The notes under the pieces: generated by a model
The model's input: only the letters and a program-made list of their open reading frames with translations
What the model was told of the DNA's origin: nothing
Databases searched by the model: none
Program-made: the position numbers and the translations under genes
Part shown: one piece after another, positions 21,485 through 35,000 of the stretch
Layout: every line of letters starts with the position of its first letter
Position numbering within the stretch: the stretch's first letter is position 1
Origin: Asterias rubens
Lineage: Eukaryota; Echinodermata; Asteroidea; Forcipulatida; Asteriidae
Direction: 5' to 3'
Assembly: GCF_902459465.1 (NCBI RefSeq)
Contig: NC_047068.1
Coordinates: 3,844,001-3,908,000 of the forward strand
DNA length: 64,000 nucleotides

Positions 21485-24400
21485 CTACGTCTGTTCACTT
21501 TCAAGATTATGAATGAATATCAAGGCATCTCTCTGGTATACATCGTCAACATCATGAACAATCAATGAGCGGCTCTTGCTGGAATCTTTAGCCTCTGCTT
21601 CCTTTCTGCCTTCGTAGTAAAGTTCAAAGAATCTATTCACGCGGTCATTACTCTCGTCCCACTCATCAAAGAAATCATCATCATCGAGAATGACTGGTTC
21701 ATACACCATGCAAACACCTACATACACTAATGTGTGGATGTTCTTGGCGAGAGTTTGAAGTATTGCGATCTGGTCGTGGGAGTTGAAGTTATTATTGCGC
21801 ATCGTTACTGCAACCAGTTTCTTCAGTTTGTGGCTAACGCGCCCCCACCATGCACCGACTGGAGATTCTATGTGGCGAAGGTGCGTACGATCAATCCCTA
21901 GATATTCCAGCGTGTCACCGGCGTTACACAGGAGTGTCTCAAGGGAGAGTGCTTCAAGCTTTAGATTGTTGGAGCTGATAACAAGTTCCTTTAAATTCTT
22001 TGCATGAATGGAGTGGGCAAGATATGAAATATCCGCTGGTGATAGTCTACATTCGCACAGATACAGGCATGAAAGCGGCTTGGTGAAGGGCTCAAGGAGC
22101 ACCCTCAGTGACCCAGTCAAGACATTCTGGCTCATACCAAGTCTCTGTAGACTCGTCAAGTTAGAGAAGGCCCTCGCTGTGAGTTGAGCAATGTCAAGGT
22201 CTCTTGTTGTATTGATTAAATTGTATGTTAGACTCAGGGCTTGGATGTTGGAGAACCTACTCAGAGCTGGAACTACGCCTAGGAGTCCCTGGTTCTCCAG
22301 TCGATTGAAGTCCATGTTCAAACCAATTGCAATCTGTTAAAACATAATTAATTACAAAAAATTATCATCTCTCTGAAAAGAATTTGAAACTTCTCGTGAC
22401 GGATACAAAAACTAGTACGGTTTGCAAAATAAGAAATGTTGACAACGAGTATTTAATTCAGTTCAACAATGTTCAATTAAATATTCAGTTCAATATTCAA
22501 TTTAAAATTCAATATCCAATATTCAATATTCAGTATTCAATATTCAATATTCAACTCAAATGCTAGCATACAAATGCTGGCATACAATCTACAAGCAAGG
22601 AAGTACAACAATCCAAACAAAATGAAAACACAAGACCCTTACAGGACTTCCCAAACAGTAATAATTTAAAATAATTTTAAAACATAAAGACAGTAGACAC
22701 AGTAAAAAGTATCTAATATGGTTTGCAGTAACATTGTACATGTATTCATAAAATTTACAGTGTAAGTTGTGGTGGCTCTGAAAAGAATTAGTGACGTAAC
22801 ATCACTTACATTTGGCTCAACAGTACGCTCCAAATGTCATCCGGAGAAAAAAAAAAAACAATCGATTGGATTTTTCTGAATAAAATACCACCAATTCTTT
22901 TTATATTCAAAAAAATAATTAAATTTGAATACAAATTTGAGCCCTGCCATGGACTCTCTGTTTGGTTTTACATCGCCCAGAACCGCAGAGAGTATGCAAA
23001 GACCAAACATTAGAAAAATACTTACATCTGGTTGTATAAGTTTAAAGACTTTTGCCATGCGATCACTGCCTAAGGACTTCATGAGCAAACGACGACAATG
23101 TATTCTCAGGTTGCTGTGTTTTTTCAGAAGGCTTTTGATCTGAGAGTAGTTTTCAGAGTTGATGGATAAGTCTATTACAACGGTGTGTACCCTCTTGACT
23201 GGGGAATCCATTATCTTTTGAAGAGCAGCAAGGCAAGTTTCTCCACCTACAATTCAAAAATATAAAGGATGTGTACAATTGAAACAACAATGATCCAGTG
23301 ATGAAGAGTGTCATGGCCGAGTGGTTAAGAGCATCAAATTCAAGTTCTGGTGACTAAGTCACTAGAGTGTGGGTTCGAATCCCAGTCATGACACTTGTGT
23401 CCTTGAGCAAGATACTTTACTATAATTGCTTCTCTTCACCCAAATGCGAGGGTAGAGGTTGATATTGTGAATAAAAAAGCTTTTTGGAGCGATATAAACT
23501 GTTGCCAAGGTTGTATACTCCCACTGTTATTGTGAAATGCGCTATGTAAGAGTTATTATTATTTATATTTATTTTAATTTTAACTTAAACACATCATTGA
23601 ATACATGGTGTTTGAGGTATTTCATGATGAATGTGATGTGTCATGTGTAATTGGTTTGCGATATTACCATGTCATCTACTGTCAGATAGATTATGTTCTT
23701 TTGAGAACTTGTCTTGCTTTATTCTACCGCATAGTAGATTTTTTGAAAAGTCGGGGGACTTCTCTACTACCGCAGAGTCCAAAATTGTGTTCTACAAAAT
23801 GGTAGACTGTGTAAGTTCACAAAGTAAAAGGAACATCACAAAATTTTGAGAGATACTTGTGAGAATCATTAAACATCTTTCAAACCATGTTCAGGCTAGA
23901 TACTTCATGGAGGCAACAGATTAGATTGCCTCCATGCCCCCGGTCATTGCTTTGGTGCCCTTGAAATGCTCTGGAGTCTGATAGAAATTTACAAGTATGC
24001 ATTGGTACCCTTGCCATTTCAAAAATGAAGCATGTGGCATGTTCGTTTCATATCAAATCCTTTTAATGATAATATTACTCATCGGAAGGCTATGTGCCCC
24101 TCTGCTTTAACTTACTTAGAGGAATATCAGAAATATCCAGCACACCAAGTCTTGACAGACCATCCGGATCACATACGCCAGCCACAATGTGCATTATCAT
24201 TTCAGTTGTCTTCTTCTCACTACTCAAAGTCAGTCTGTGTCTCGTCAACGTTGCCATCAGCTTCAAGGTGGAGTCTGGCCATCTACGGACTATGCTCGTC
24301 AAACAGAGACCCGGGGCTCCAGGCTTGTAGGTCAGCAGAGCACTGCAGGCATGTCCGAGTAGGACGTCGTACAGATCCCGAGGCACAATGTTCAAACAGG

Positions 24401-24569
24401 CACGGGTCATATGCGAGGAGGCTGTGACAAGCGCAGAGGTGCGATCCAGGAGTGTTGGGACAGAGTCTGAAGGACCTAAGATCTTTTTGGCCGGGGTGTT
24501 TGCGCCATACATTAAGTCAAATGTGAACATGATGGAAATCTCTGAAGAGTGTAGTCCATGGAACCTGGT
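21485..24569 (-). CDS. LRRC14: Leucine-rich repeat protein of the LRRC14/PRAME family
   Basis: Three minus-strand coding exons splice cleanly: 24530-24116 (exon open from an acceptor at 24570), 23246-23026 and 22333-21485, with stop TAG. They encode about 494 residues; human LRRC14 has 493. The amino-terminal part contains NIVPRDLYDVLLGHACS, matching the family's PREL segment. It is followed by VLDISDIPLS and VKRVHTVVIDLSIN, then LRR blocks such as ALSRFSNIQALSLTYN and HAKNLKELVISSNNLKL. The C-terminal part has an acidic stretch, ILDDDDFFDEWDESNDR, near residue 430. Mammalian LRRC14 is reported to restrain NF-kB signalling through IKK, and PRAME-family proteins can act as Cullin-2 receptors. 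Either role here is inference. I take MFTFDLM as the start; a short in-frame stretch runs back to the acceptor without another ATG. Confidence 0.88.
23305..23572 (+). mobile_element. tRNA-derived SINE (best-preserved plus-strand copy)
   Basis: The head at 23309-23393 resembles a leucine/serine-type tRNA. It has an A box (TGGCCGAGTGG), a long variable arm, a B box (GGTTCGAATCC) and matching ends TGTCATG...CATGACA. A body starting CACTTGTGTCCTTGAGCAAG and an ATT/TTTA-rich tail follow. Because of the attached body and other copies in the window I call it a SINE and not a functional tRNA gene. It lies just upstream of the second LRRC14-like exon, inside the intron. Confidence 0.75.
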
Positions 24570-27500
24570 CTGAATTTGAAAAATGAAAAGAATTTACCTT
24601 TTGGCAAGTTGTTTTCAAAAAATATGCAATCAGTTTGAACTCATTACATTAGTCAAGACATTAAGTTTATACATCATCAACTGAATATATTTATGGGGTT
24701 GAGTTTCCAAACAGTGCTAAAATAAGTCCACATGTGTTATTGGAAAACATGCAAAATCTCAAATCTGACGAACATATTTTCACTCTTTTTTATATGAACA
24801 ACAATAGGCCTATTAACCCCAATATAATAAGTTATATTATTTACAGTGAACAAAAATTTGACAGATTTTGCATACTTCCCATTTATGAAACCCAAAGTAT
24901 TACCTCATATTACAATAAGTACCATGTTAATTTCTTGTTGTGGAAAAGGACTTCATGAGGAAAGATTATTGGCAGAAATATAGAGGAGGTGTCCCCTTAA
25001 TTCCACTGGAAGCCACGCCCACTCCAGTCCTAGTTTTACTCCTTAGTAATTTACTATTATAGTAACTATAAGGAAAGTTATCCCTTCAAAGACTGAGGTC
25101 TTCTCGGGATGACAAGTTTCTGTCTCAACTCTCAACTCAAGAAATGCTTTTGAACCATTAAACTGGGGATTTGTGTGTGGCAAAACTACACACCAACGAA
25201 TGCCAGCTTTTTGGAGAAGTGTATTGTTGCACTACTTCACTTGCTTCCTTCACTTGCTCCAAGCTTGATATGATGCCGCAGGCCTTACAATAAACGCAAT
25301 GCCTTTTAAGGAATTTTATTTAAGTTCATAAATAAGTACAAAGATTGGGCTATATGAGTATGACTTACCCACAAAACAGAATATAAATGCAGTACCACTC
25401 CGAGGTAAATGATGTGTTTTTGTGAACCTGACGGAAAATAACACTAGTGATAACGCCCTCTATGTTCCAACGTGTACATTTTGCCCTGAACGTTGGTTGA
25501 GTGTGTACACGAACTAAGACTATATGAGAGTGGGCATGCACCGCGTACGTTCTACTTTTGCTGGAATTCGCGTTAGCCTAGTCTTGGTACAAGTTTTTAT
25601 TGTTGAGTTTGTACATCTTCTGACCTACTAGTGCCTGGGCCAAGGCATCAAACATAATTCGGCACTATAGGCAGAAATAATTTGGATACATGTTCATCAA
25701 TCAACCAAAAGGAAAAGATATTACACAGCTTGAAAAAAAGCCTTAAATTCCAATATGAGAGGGAGCATCACCCCTCATAATGAGCATCTACGGCCTCAAA
25801 TTTCCCCAGGGCCCTAAAGCGGGCCCGGCCCAGGTCGAAATTCTAGTTGAACCTAGTTAAACTGGATTTAACTGGAACTAGTTGAAAACCAGTTGATAAA
25901 CTAGTTAAACACAGTTAAAACCAGTTGGTTTAATATGGAAAATGGACAGACACCAACTGGTTTATAATTTAAACCTAGATGAACACAGTTAAACCTAGTC
26001 CAAACCAGTTGGTTAATATGGAAAATGGATGACTTTGGTCACTATCCAGTTGAACCAGTTGACCCCAGTTAACTGGGTTCAACTGGAATTTTGACCTGGG
26101 GGGCGCCCCACACCGTAAATGTTATGACGTACGATGTCCCCCCCCCCCCCCCCCCCCCATTATTCAAGACAGATTGACGCCCATGTCGGAGCGGTGGTTG
26201 ACTCTACACTGAAGCCTCTGAACCCCTATAAATAGGACCACTAATAATCTCTCTTATCTCTTCAGTCTCCTGAAGATGACTAGAGCAAGGTAGTCGAACA
26301 TCAAGACCAATTTAAGAACTCACTCCATGGTAGTGCAGTTAATTCTATAAGCTAAAGTAGTACGACCCAGCCAATTTTCTATACCCTCCACCCAGGTAGT
26401 AGTTAAAAAGCAAGTCAGTTCCTTTTCAGAACTGAGAAGTCTCCCGAACTCTCCAATAAATCTACTCCGCAATGTAGAACATAGAAAGCAGATCTCTAAA
26501 GAACCAACTCTACCTGGCAAGTAGATACACACATGGTGTTACTGCAAACCAAATAATACACATAATAGTTTTGTAAAGGTTGGAACCCCCCTATATATCA
26601 TTTGACCTAGTAGTGGGGGTCCAAAAGGCATCAGACAACAAATATTGTATAATTTATAACGCACAAATTTCTGCAGAATAAATTTATTAAACACAAATAT
26701 ATACAAATTACTGGTAGCCATCTTTACATCTTTTGTGGTTTCTGTACAAATGCGGTAAAAAAAACCATCATTTAAAGGGGCTGTAATATTGCCTTATTTA
26801 CAGCGCCTTGTAGGCCTAACATTTGCAGGCATGCCCCCCCCCCCCTAAATGTTCACATACTGAACACATTATTTTCTTCTAAAATGCAGAAGTATACCTC
26901 CCCCCCCCCCATATTTAAATACAACCACGAGGATTAAAGCCATTATACACTTTCGGTAAACAGTATTGTCCAAGTCCCACACTTCGTGTATCACAACCTG
27001 TGAAAATTTAGGCTCAATCGGTCATCGGAGTCGGGAGAAAATAACGGGAAAACCCACTCTTGTTTCCGTGCGTTTGGCCGTGTCATGACATGTGTTTAAA
27101 ATAAATCCGTAATTCTTGCTAACGAGAATTTATATTGTTTTACCGTTTTCTCAAAAATGTAAAGCATTTCATGAACTAATATTTCAAGAGAAGTCTTTCA
27201 CCATTACCTTCTGTAAACCCTGTAAATTATTTGTAAATCTGTGAATGTTTTTTTTTTTCTGTACCGAAAGGGTCCAATGGCTTTAAGCCTTTCTCTGTTG
27301 TCCAAAATGGGCAGAAATAAAATAAAATAAGGAAAACAATTGTTTATTCAAAGAAAGTAGTACTGTATAAAACAATCTCTTCATATTTTATTGTTATGAA
27401 ATAGTTCTTACAAAAAAATTAATGGCAGTTAACGTTGGAATTAACCCAATCAGATTTTAAAAAAATGTTAAATAAAAATGTACATAAACAATCAAATCTG

Positions 27501-29074
27501 ATTTTCGAAGGTGGGGTGTAACGTCAGATACAGTTTTGTGATTTCCAATATTAGAGTCCTAATGAAAATTGAACAAATATAAGTCTCTCAAGCTCAGGTT
27601 AAAATGAGGATCACATTTAATTCTTGTTCTGTTGCCCTTTCAACATGTTCAAAGGTTTAATTTCCAGGCCTGCAAAAAGTATAAATTTGTCCCGGTTATC
27701 TAATTTTGTTCATAAGACAATGGACACAATTGTTAATATTGTCAAAGACCAATCTTGTCACTGTATCTCAACAAAATGCATAAAATAACAAACCTAATTC
27801 TGAGGTCTCAAAATCAAGTTCATGAAAAATTACTTCTTTCTCGAAAACTATGTTTCTTCAGAGGGAGCTGTTTCTCACACTGTTTATACTATCAACCTCT
27901 CCCCATTACTCATAATCAAAAAAGGTTTTATGCTAATAACTATTTTGAGTAATTAACAATAGTGTCCACTGCCTTTAAACATGATAAAGCTTTGGAAGAC
28001 CAATGGTTTAACAAATATTTAAATAACAATTCATGTTCACACCGGGCATGGTTAGATTATTTTCATTTCTTTACTTGCAATTTGACTTTTAAAAAAAACA
28101 GGCCATTTGACATTGCAAGGGTCTTAAATTGAGCCACATAAACATTCAGTCAGTACATGAATTAGCCATTCAAGAAATGGCATTAAGAACAAACAAGTGC
28201 AAATATATTAATTCACCAAAACCTCAAATCAAACTAAAAAAAGCTTTATATTAAATATCTGAAAACCACTCAATATAAAATAAACTTTTCGTTCAGAATA
28301 GAAATACATTTCACACAAATTTGAGTGAAAGGACTTTGGTTTTAAAGCTGAAACAAAATGGCAAGAAAAATATACATATAAATTGATCATTTCTTTCGTG
28401 CACTGCAATAAATCATTAGAAAAACTACTTAAGTCAAACAGCAATTATGTAAATAAACTGCCTTTATGGCGTAATGTACATCCAGCTCACCCAATTTTAT
28501 GGTTCTGCTTGTTTGTGCTTATATGGTAACAGAAAAGTCCCACTATGCACGAACATATTATACCGGTTAGCAAGGAGTTTTAGTTTTTGTTCAGCTGGCA
28601 CAGAAATTTTGCTCTAACCCTATACTAGAGAAAGATAATTGTAAGTGCAGAATGCCGCACAAGTGCATATCTGCTGCATTTCCAGCAACTTCCAGCTCAT
28701 AATACTATGGTAATTTCACAGGAGATTTGTAAACAAAGCAGTCATACTTGTAGGCTCACTTGTACCATGTTAACCACAGTGGCTAGGTGATTAAGTCTGC
28801 AACTCTAATAGGCTTCCAGGTTTGTATGCTTTGTTTTTGAAAGGGCAAGGTCACCAAGGCATTTTCTTCTTGGTAAAGGACACCCTATTAGAAAAAGGTA
28901 GATTTCAGCGTAGCATTTTTTAGGGCACCAAGGGGGCATGGAGGCAATCACCCTCTTGCCTCAAATATCAGGCCTTGGCTTCTGGGAATCAGTGGAGCCA
29001 AATTGTGTGGAGTGGGCGTGGTGTGCAGTGGTATTACGTCACAGTTACAGGAATTTTCAAGAAATAATAACTGA
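24570..29074. other. Spacer between the LRRC14-like gene and FBXW10
   Basis: It contains the probable LRRC14-like promoter (unplaced, upstream of 24,570), the AACCAGTT foldback, homopolymer C runs near 26,140, 26,830 and 26,900, one element of the TTTCGGTAAACAG family (26,937-27,290) and one ~400-bp foldback fragment (27,717-27,979). I see no exon. Confidence 0.45.
25829..26099. repeat. Foldback built from AACCAGTT-like motifs
   Basis: The ends are CCCAGGTCGAAATTCTAGTT and the complementary AACTGGAATTTTGACCTGGG. The interior is a loose array of AACCAGTT, AACTAGTT and AACCTAGTT words around two copies of a block with TTAATATGGAAAATGGA. No coding potential. Confidence 0.65.
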
Positions 29075-32000
29075 TCATTCTCGTATCTCTGGAGCGAAAG
29101 CTCTTGGTTTCTTGCTGTAGTCCTGGTGTTCTTGACCTTTGGCCTTTGCAAGCCACAACTTTCTTTGCAGTGCTTCCATTTGGGTTTTCTTTTCTAAAAA
29201 ATCCTTCTTTTGAATCTGCGATACTTGATTCATGTACTGCTCTGTCTGCTCTCGGGTACGAATCTGGAACTCCTTGTGACTCTTCAATGGATCCTTGACC
29301 TCTACAGGGGGGCCCATAAGGATTTTAGTGATGCTTCGGCGGTGTTTCGTTGGTGCCTGACTGCCTGGATCGATGCTGCTGAGGCCATGCATCAGCATCG
29401 GGGGAATGACAACAGGCTGTGTGTGTGATGTGGTCCAGCCGTGTGAGCTTTTCTTACGGACTGCAGCTGCTGTTTGGGTTGTCAGATCCGGATGGGGAGA
29501 AGACGTGAGGATAGCGCTTGCACTGTGACTCCTACGGATAATATCTGGTCTCTTGGCTGAGGGTGCACGGCCGGAGCTCGGCCGAATAAGTACAGACTTT
29601 TTCGGCGTTGTTAGGGTTTCTTTTGGAATGCTGGAGGGTGTCATTTTGGAATGTAAGCTTATATGAGGCTTCTTGTCAAACTCTTGCGTTTCAAAATAAG
29701 TGACGACAGATGCTTCTGAGGGACAGGCAGCTGCAGACTTCCTCCCTGTGTGCCGTCTATTCTGACTTTCGACTGAAAACTGTGTTAGAGTTGGACTAAC
29801 AGGGGGACGGCTCTTGTAGTCGATCTCTAAAGCATTCGCTGTTGTATTGTGCACAAGCTGAGAGTTCTTCTTCGAGCTCTCAATACAGTTCATTGTTAGG
29901 AAGAGTTTATCCCTAGGCGTTGGTACGTCCTTAGTACGTAGATGGGATCTGATTAGAGCTTTGCTCTCTGAGAGGGTCATTGCATCATTAGCATTCTGCT
30001 TCTGATGACTTCCCCTTACAGGAGCACTGTGTCCGCGCAATGGAAGCTCAAACTTGGCTGTTTTTAATATCCCACTCTTGGTTGAGAAGGCAGTGGGTGG
30101 CCTGGACCCTCCATGGCTCCCAGTTGGCGGTCGAGATAGAGTTGGGCTACCCCTGACGTCTTGTTGTGATTTTGTTCTTCCAACCAAAGACTGAGGAGTG
30201 ACAGCTCTGGACAAGCCTGTCAGTGGCCTAGAAGAGGAGGCTGTTGGTGGCCTGGAAGCAGCACTTGGTGGCCTTGAAGACCTCATGTAGGACTGAGAAT
30301 AGTCTACCAATGAACCATCCTTAGTCCTAGGAAGGCTCCCGGGAGCTTCATCCTTCAAACCCTGTACATTATGATACACACTGCCTTTCAGACTCGACGC
30401 AAACGAAACATCCCGAACCTGTTTCTGGATTTTCTTCGCCGTCTCTAACTTCTTGGCGTGTAATGTGCGAGCGCTATGACCAAACTGTGACCCTTGACCT
30501 GCTGCTTGGTGATGGCGGATGATTTTGGGGTTGCTAGCCCCTGCCCTCTCACTGCGCTTTGCCCTGATAAAGGGGTAGGTGTGTTTTCGAAGTGGAGCAT
30601 CACCATAATGGTTCTTGTACCGGAGAAGCTCAATCTTTTCCTCCTGTTCGTAATCCCATTGGACATCCTCAAAGTTTAAGACAAGAAGATTGTTCACTGT
30701 GTGTAAGACGAGCCTGGAATAAAATTAGAGGGTTCCTATTAGTTTTCAGGGTATTTCAATGGGAGACTTTGGAACGCTAGGTCATGTAGGTGGCGGCAGA
30801 CTAATCGTACCAGGTACCAGGTACATTTACATTGCTTACCTAGTTCTGAGATTGCGCACAGAACCCAGATCAGTTGATTTACCTTGTAAGTCTGCTGCCA
30901 CCTAGCGTCCCAAAAGTCCCCCATAGGTATGATTTCAAACTGTTTACAGTACTGATATGTTTCTCGAATCAACTATTTATTCCTAAAATTCCAAATCTAT
31001 TGGATAAGTTGAAAAGAAAATCATAAACAAATTCAAAACAGAAATATTTAGAAACAGATCTGCAAATTTTGCTTTCTAAAACATAAGCAGAGCATTTGGA
31101 ATAGTGTGTAAATCACGTCAGCTTTTCCTCTATATGAGAAAGCTCAATTAAAGGGTTTGAGTAACTTTCATTGGACACAAAACACAATTTCCACAGATTT
31201 AGATAACAATACTGGTAAACACAATGTACATGCTAAAATTATTTTTGTGACACTGTTTACTCATTTCTCAAAAACTACAGCTACTCAGCTAGTAATATAT
31301 TAAGGGCAGCTTTCTACTACAATTATCTTCAAACCGTGTAAGTTTAATATAAATTTGCGGCACTGTGTTTTGTGTTACAAAAAGAACCCAAACCCTTTAA
31401 ACCGCACCTTTAAGAGCCTTTTTTGCCAAAAACTAATCTACAGTGTGAACAAAGTATGACCTATAACCTATGACCTCTAGATATAACTGACCTCTCTCCA
31501 CATGGGTAGATATCTTCTATAGGATCGGATCTGCTGTTGCCTCTCATGACCCTAAGGCAGTCACCACTCAACATATTCCAGATGCGTAGTTTACCATCTT
31601 CACACCCTGTGATGACTCGTAGATAGGACATCTCTAAACACAGGACCTCCCTGTAGTTATAACCAGAAGAATAGGAAATATTAGGCCTTGAGTTTACACA
31701 ACTTTGGACACACGTATGCCTAGTCTTGGTTCCAAGACGCTCGGTTGTTTAGTTCTGGAATGATAGAGCCCTCTAGTGGCAAGTGGCTTTGGGAGCGATT
31801 AGTTTATATAATAGCGATTAGGTTTTCGTGACTACATATACACAACTGGAGCATCTTAGTGATTTTAATGTCTTAGATCAATAAAAGAGAATTAACATGA
31901 GGTATTTGGTTTGTACTTTCGGGTTGAACAAAGACAAATTTACCAAAGCGAGGAATTCAAATTTTTGTGACTCAGCCAGTCTGCAAGTGATAAGACTGCA

Positions 32001-35000
32001 GGACATGCAATCTATGACTAGAATAAGTATTGTCGTCTAGTTTGTCCTGGATCACAATTTCTTGCTTTGTGTAAATCATAATCATAGATGTTAAACCAAT
32101 GTTTATAAGAGAGAGATCGACTGTTGCCTAGCTTGGTGTTTATATCCCCCTGTTGGAGTTTGCCGAGTTCCCTTGATGGGAAGGTCATCTAAGAAAACAA
32201 ACAAACAAACAAACAGACCAGCAAATTGATTCTATCACATAACATTTATGCACTAGAAGCAATTTGCGGGTCTGTTTGTAAAATGTCCTAAACTTGATTT
32301 GTCTCTTTAGTTCTTACTTTGGATGTCTCAATGCTGTAACGCATCTCTTATGATCTCCTATTGCACTCCACACCAATGCATAGCCATCTCTGCTACCCGA
32401 TACAATGTGCCAATCATCCAACTTCACTGTGGTTATAGGCCCTTGGTGGGTGTGAGGGTTGATAAATCCAAATCGATTGGTGTTCTTGGGGGACTGGTAC
32501 AAAGTCTAGGGAGTTAAAAAAAAAATTAACAATGACTGCACGGGCATTGCAAAAATCCTGAAGCTTAATTTTTTTGAGGGAAGGGCAGTTTTTCTAGTTG
32601 AGGGAACTTTACAAACAATAATAATAAGTTTTAGGGCTCAACCATTCAGGAATCAAGTGTCTTCCATTTGGCCTCAATCATTAGGCCTCAACCATTAGGC
32701 CTCAACCATGAGGCCTCAACCATTAGGCCTCAACCATTAGGCCTCAACCATTAGGCCTCAACCATTAGGCCTCAACCATTAGGCCTCAACCATTAGGCCT
32801 CAACCATTAGGCCTCAACCATTAGGCCTCAACCATTAGGCCTCAATCATTAGGCCTCAATCATTAGGCCTCAACCATTAGGCCTCAACCATTAGGCCTCA
32901 ACCATTAGGCCTCAACCATTATGCCTCAACCATTAGGCTTCAACCGTTAGGCCTCAATCATTAGGCTTCAACCATTAGGCCTCAACCATTAGGCCTCAAT
33001 CATTAGGCCTCAACCATTAGGCCTCAATCATTAGGCCTCAACCATTAGGCCTCAACCATTAGGCCTCAACCATTAGGCCTCAACCATTAGGCCTCAACCA
33101 TTATGCCTCAACCATTAGGCTTCAACCGTTAGGCCTCAATCATTAGGCTTCAACCATTAGGCCTCAACCATTAGGCCTCAATCATTAGGCCTCAACCATT
33201 AGGCCTCAATCATTAGGCCTCAACCATTAGGCCTCAACCATTAGGCCTCAACCATTAGGCCTCAACCATTAGGCCTCAACCATTAGGCCTCAACCATTAG
33301 GCCTCAACCATTATGCCTCAACCATTAGGCTTCAACCGTTAGGCCTCAATCATTAGGCTTCAACCATTAGGCCTCAACCATTAGGCCTCAATCATTAGGC
33401 CTCAACCATTAGGCCTCAATCATTAGGCCTCAACCATTAGGCCTCAACCATTAGGCCTCAACCATTAGGCCTCAACCATTAGGCCTCAACCATTATGCCT
33501 CAACCATTAGGCTTCAACCGTTAGGCCTCAATCATTAGGCTTCAACCATTAGGCCTCAACCATTAGGCCTCAATCATTAGGCCTCAACCATTAGGCCTCA
33601 ACCATTAGGCCTCAACCATTATGCCTCAACCATTAGCTTCAACCATTAGGCCTCAACCATTAGGCCTCAATCATTAGGCCTCAACCATTAGGCCTCAACC
33701 TTTAGGCCTCAACCATTAGGCTTCAACCATTAGGCCTCAACCATAAGCCTCAACCATGAGGCCTCAATCATTAGGCCTCAACCATTAGGCCTCAACCATT
33801 AGGCCTCAACCATTAGACCTCAACCATTAGGCCTCAACCATTAGGCTTCAACCGTTAGGCCTCAATCATTAGGCCTCAACCATTAGGCCTCAACCATTAG
33901 GCCTCAACCATTAGGCCTCAACCATTAGGCCTCAATCATTAGCTTCAACCATTAGGCCTCAACCACTATGCATCAACCATTAGGCCTCAATCATTAGGCC
34001 TCAACCATTAGGCCTCAACCATTAGGCCTCAACCACTATGCCTCAACCATTAGGCCTCAACCAAGTGAGGATACTGGTCTTTGACAATTACCAAAAGTGT
34101 ACCCTGCCTTTAAGACAGAGTAGTCAAAACAATGTTTCAATCAAAGTACATTTACTGTTACCCAGGGCTTGAACTTCACTCTTAAAGGGGCAAAGCATTT
34201 TTCCTCTGGTAAAGGGGCACCTCTATGAGAAAAATGTAAATTTTGTATTGAAACCTTGCAATGGGCACCACAGCAATAACACAGGGCACCACAGCAATAA
34301 CACAGGGCACCACGGCAATTGCTGAAGGTGTTGTGGGTTACTTTGAGGCTGGGTAAACAACACATACCAAACATGGCAATAATTTACCTTAATGAGACAT
34401 GCATCTTTAATGCTCCACACCTTCACTCGTCCACCTTCACATCCGCTTACCACTGTATCACCGTGTATGGCCACCGTATTCACCTGGTGTATATGCTTAA
34501 ATGTCCGCAGACATTTCCCATTGTCAAAATTCCACACTGCAGGGGAAAGAAATTGTAATTTTCCTGTTTTAAAAACCTTAGACATGTTTTTGCTCTCATT
34601 TTCTTTAATTCTGTTAACCACTTGACACCAGGGCTCAATTTCATGAAGCTATTTAGCAGAAAATACTACTTAACAAATGTCTTTGCTAAGCAAAATATTA
34701 GTGGGCCACCAGTCGCAACAAAATAAACTTTTCAGAATGATGGCTGGTAACCTGTTTTTGCTCAGCAGGACTTTCTCGTTCTTACAGGATTTATGAAACT
34801 TGAGTAAGACGATGCCTCATTGCGCAAAACTTGATCAAGCTCAGCTATGGTGGACATTTACATGTTTCGGAACAGTTTCAGAACATCCTCTCATCCTAAA
34901 AGAGAGCGTAAAAAAATATGATGAATTGAGTTGATTTGAGCCTCGTACCTTTGACAACGTTATCCTTGCCTCCTGAGACGACTAGGCTGACTGATCTATC

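Noticed and set aside
23309-23393. Possible functional leucine/serine tRNA gene
   Set aside because: A and B boxes and matching ends are present, but the sequence is attached to a shared SINE body and tail and has diverged copies elsewhere in the window; it is a SINE head.
32660-34063. CRISPR-like array
   Set aside because: Units are 14 bp and contiguous, with no spacers, in a eukaryotic intron; it is a minisatellite.
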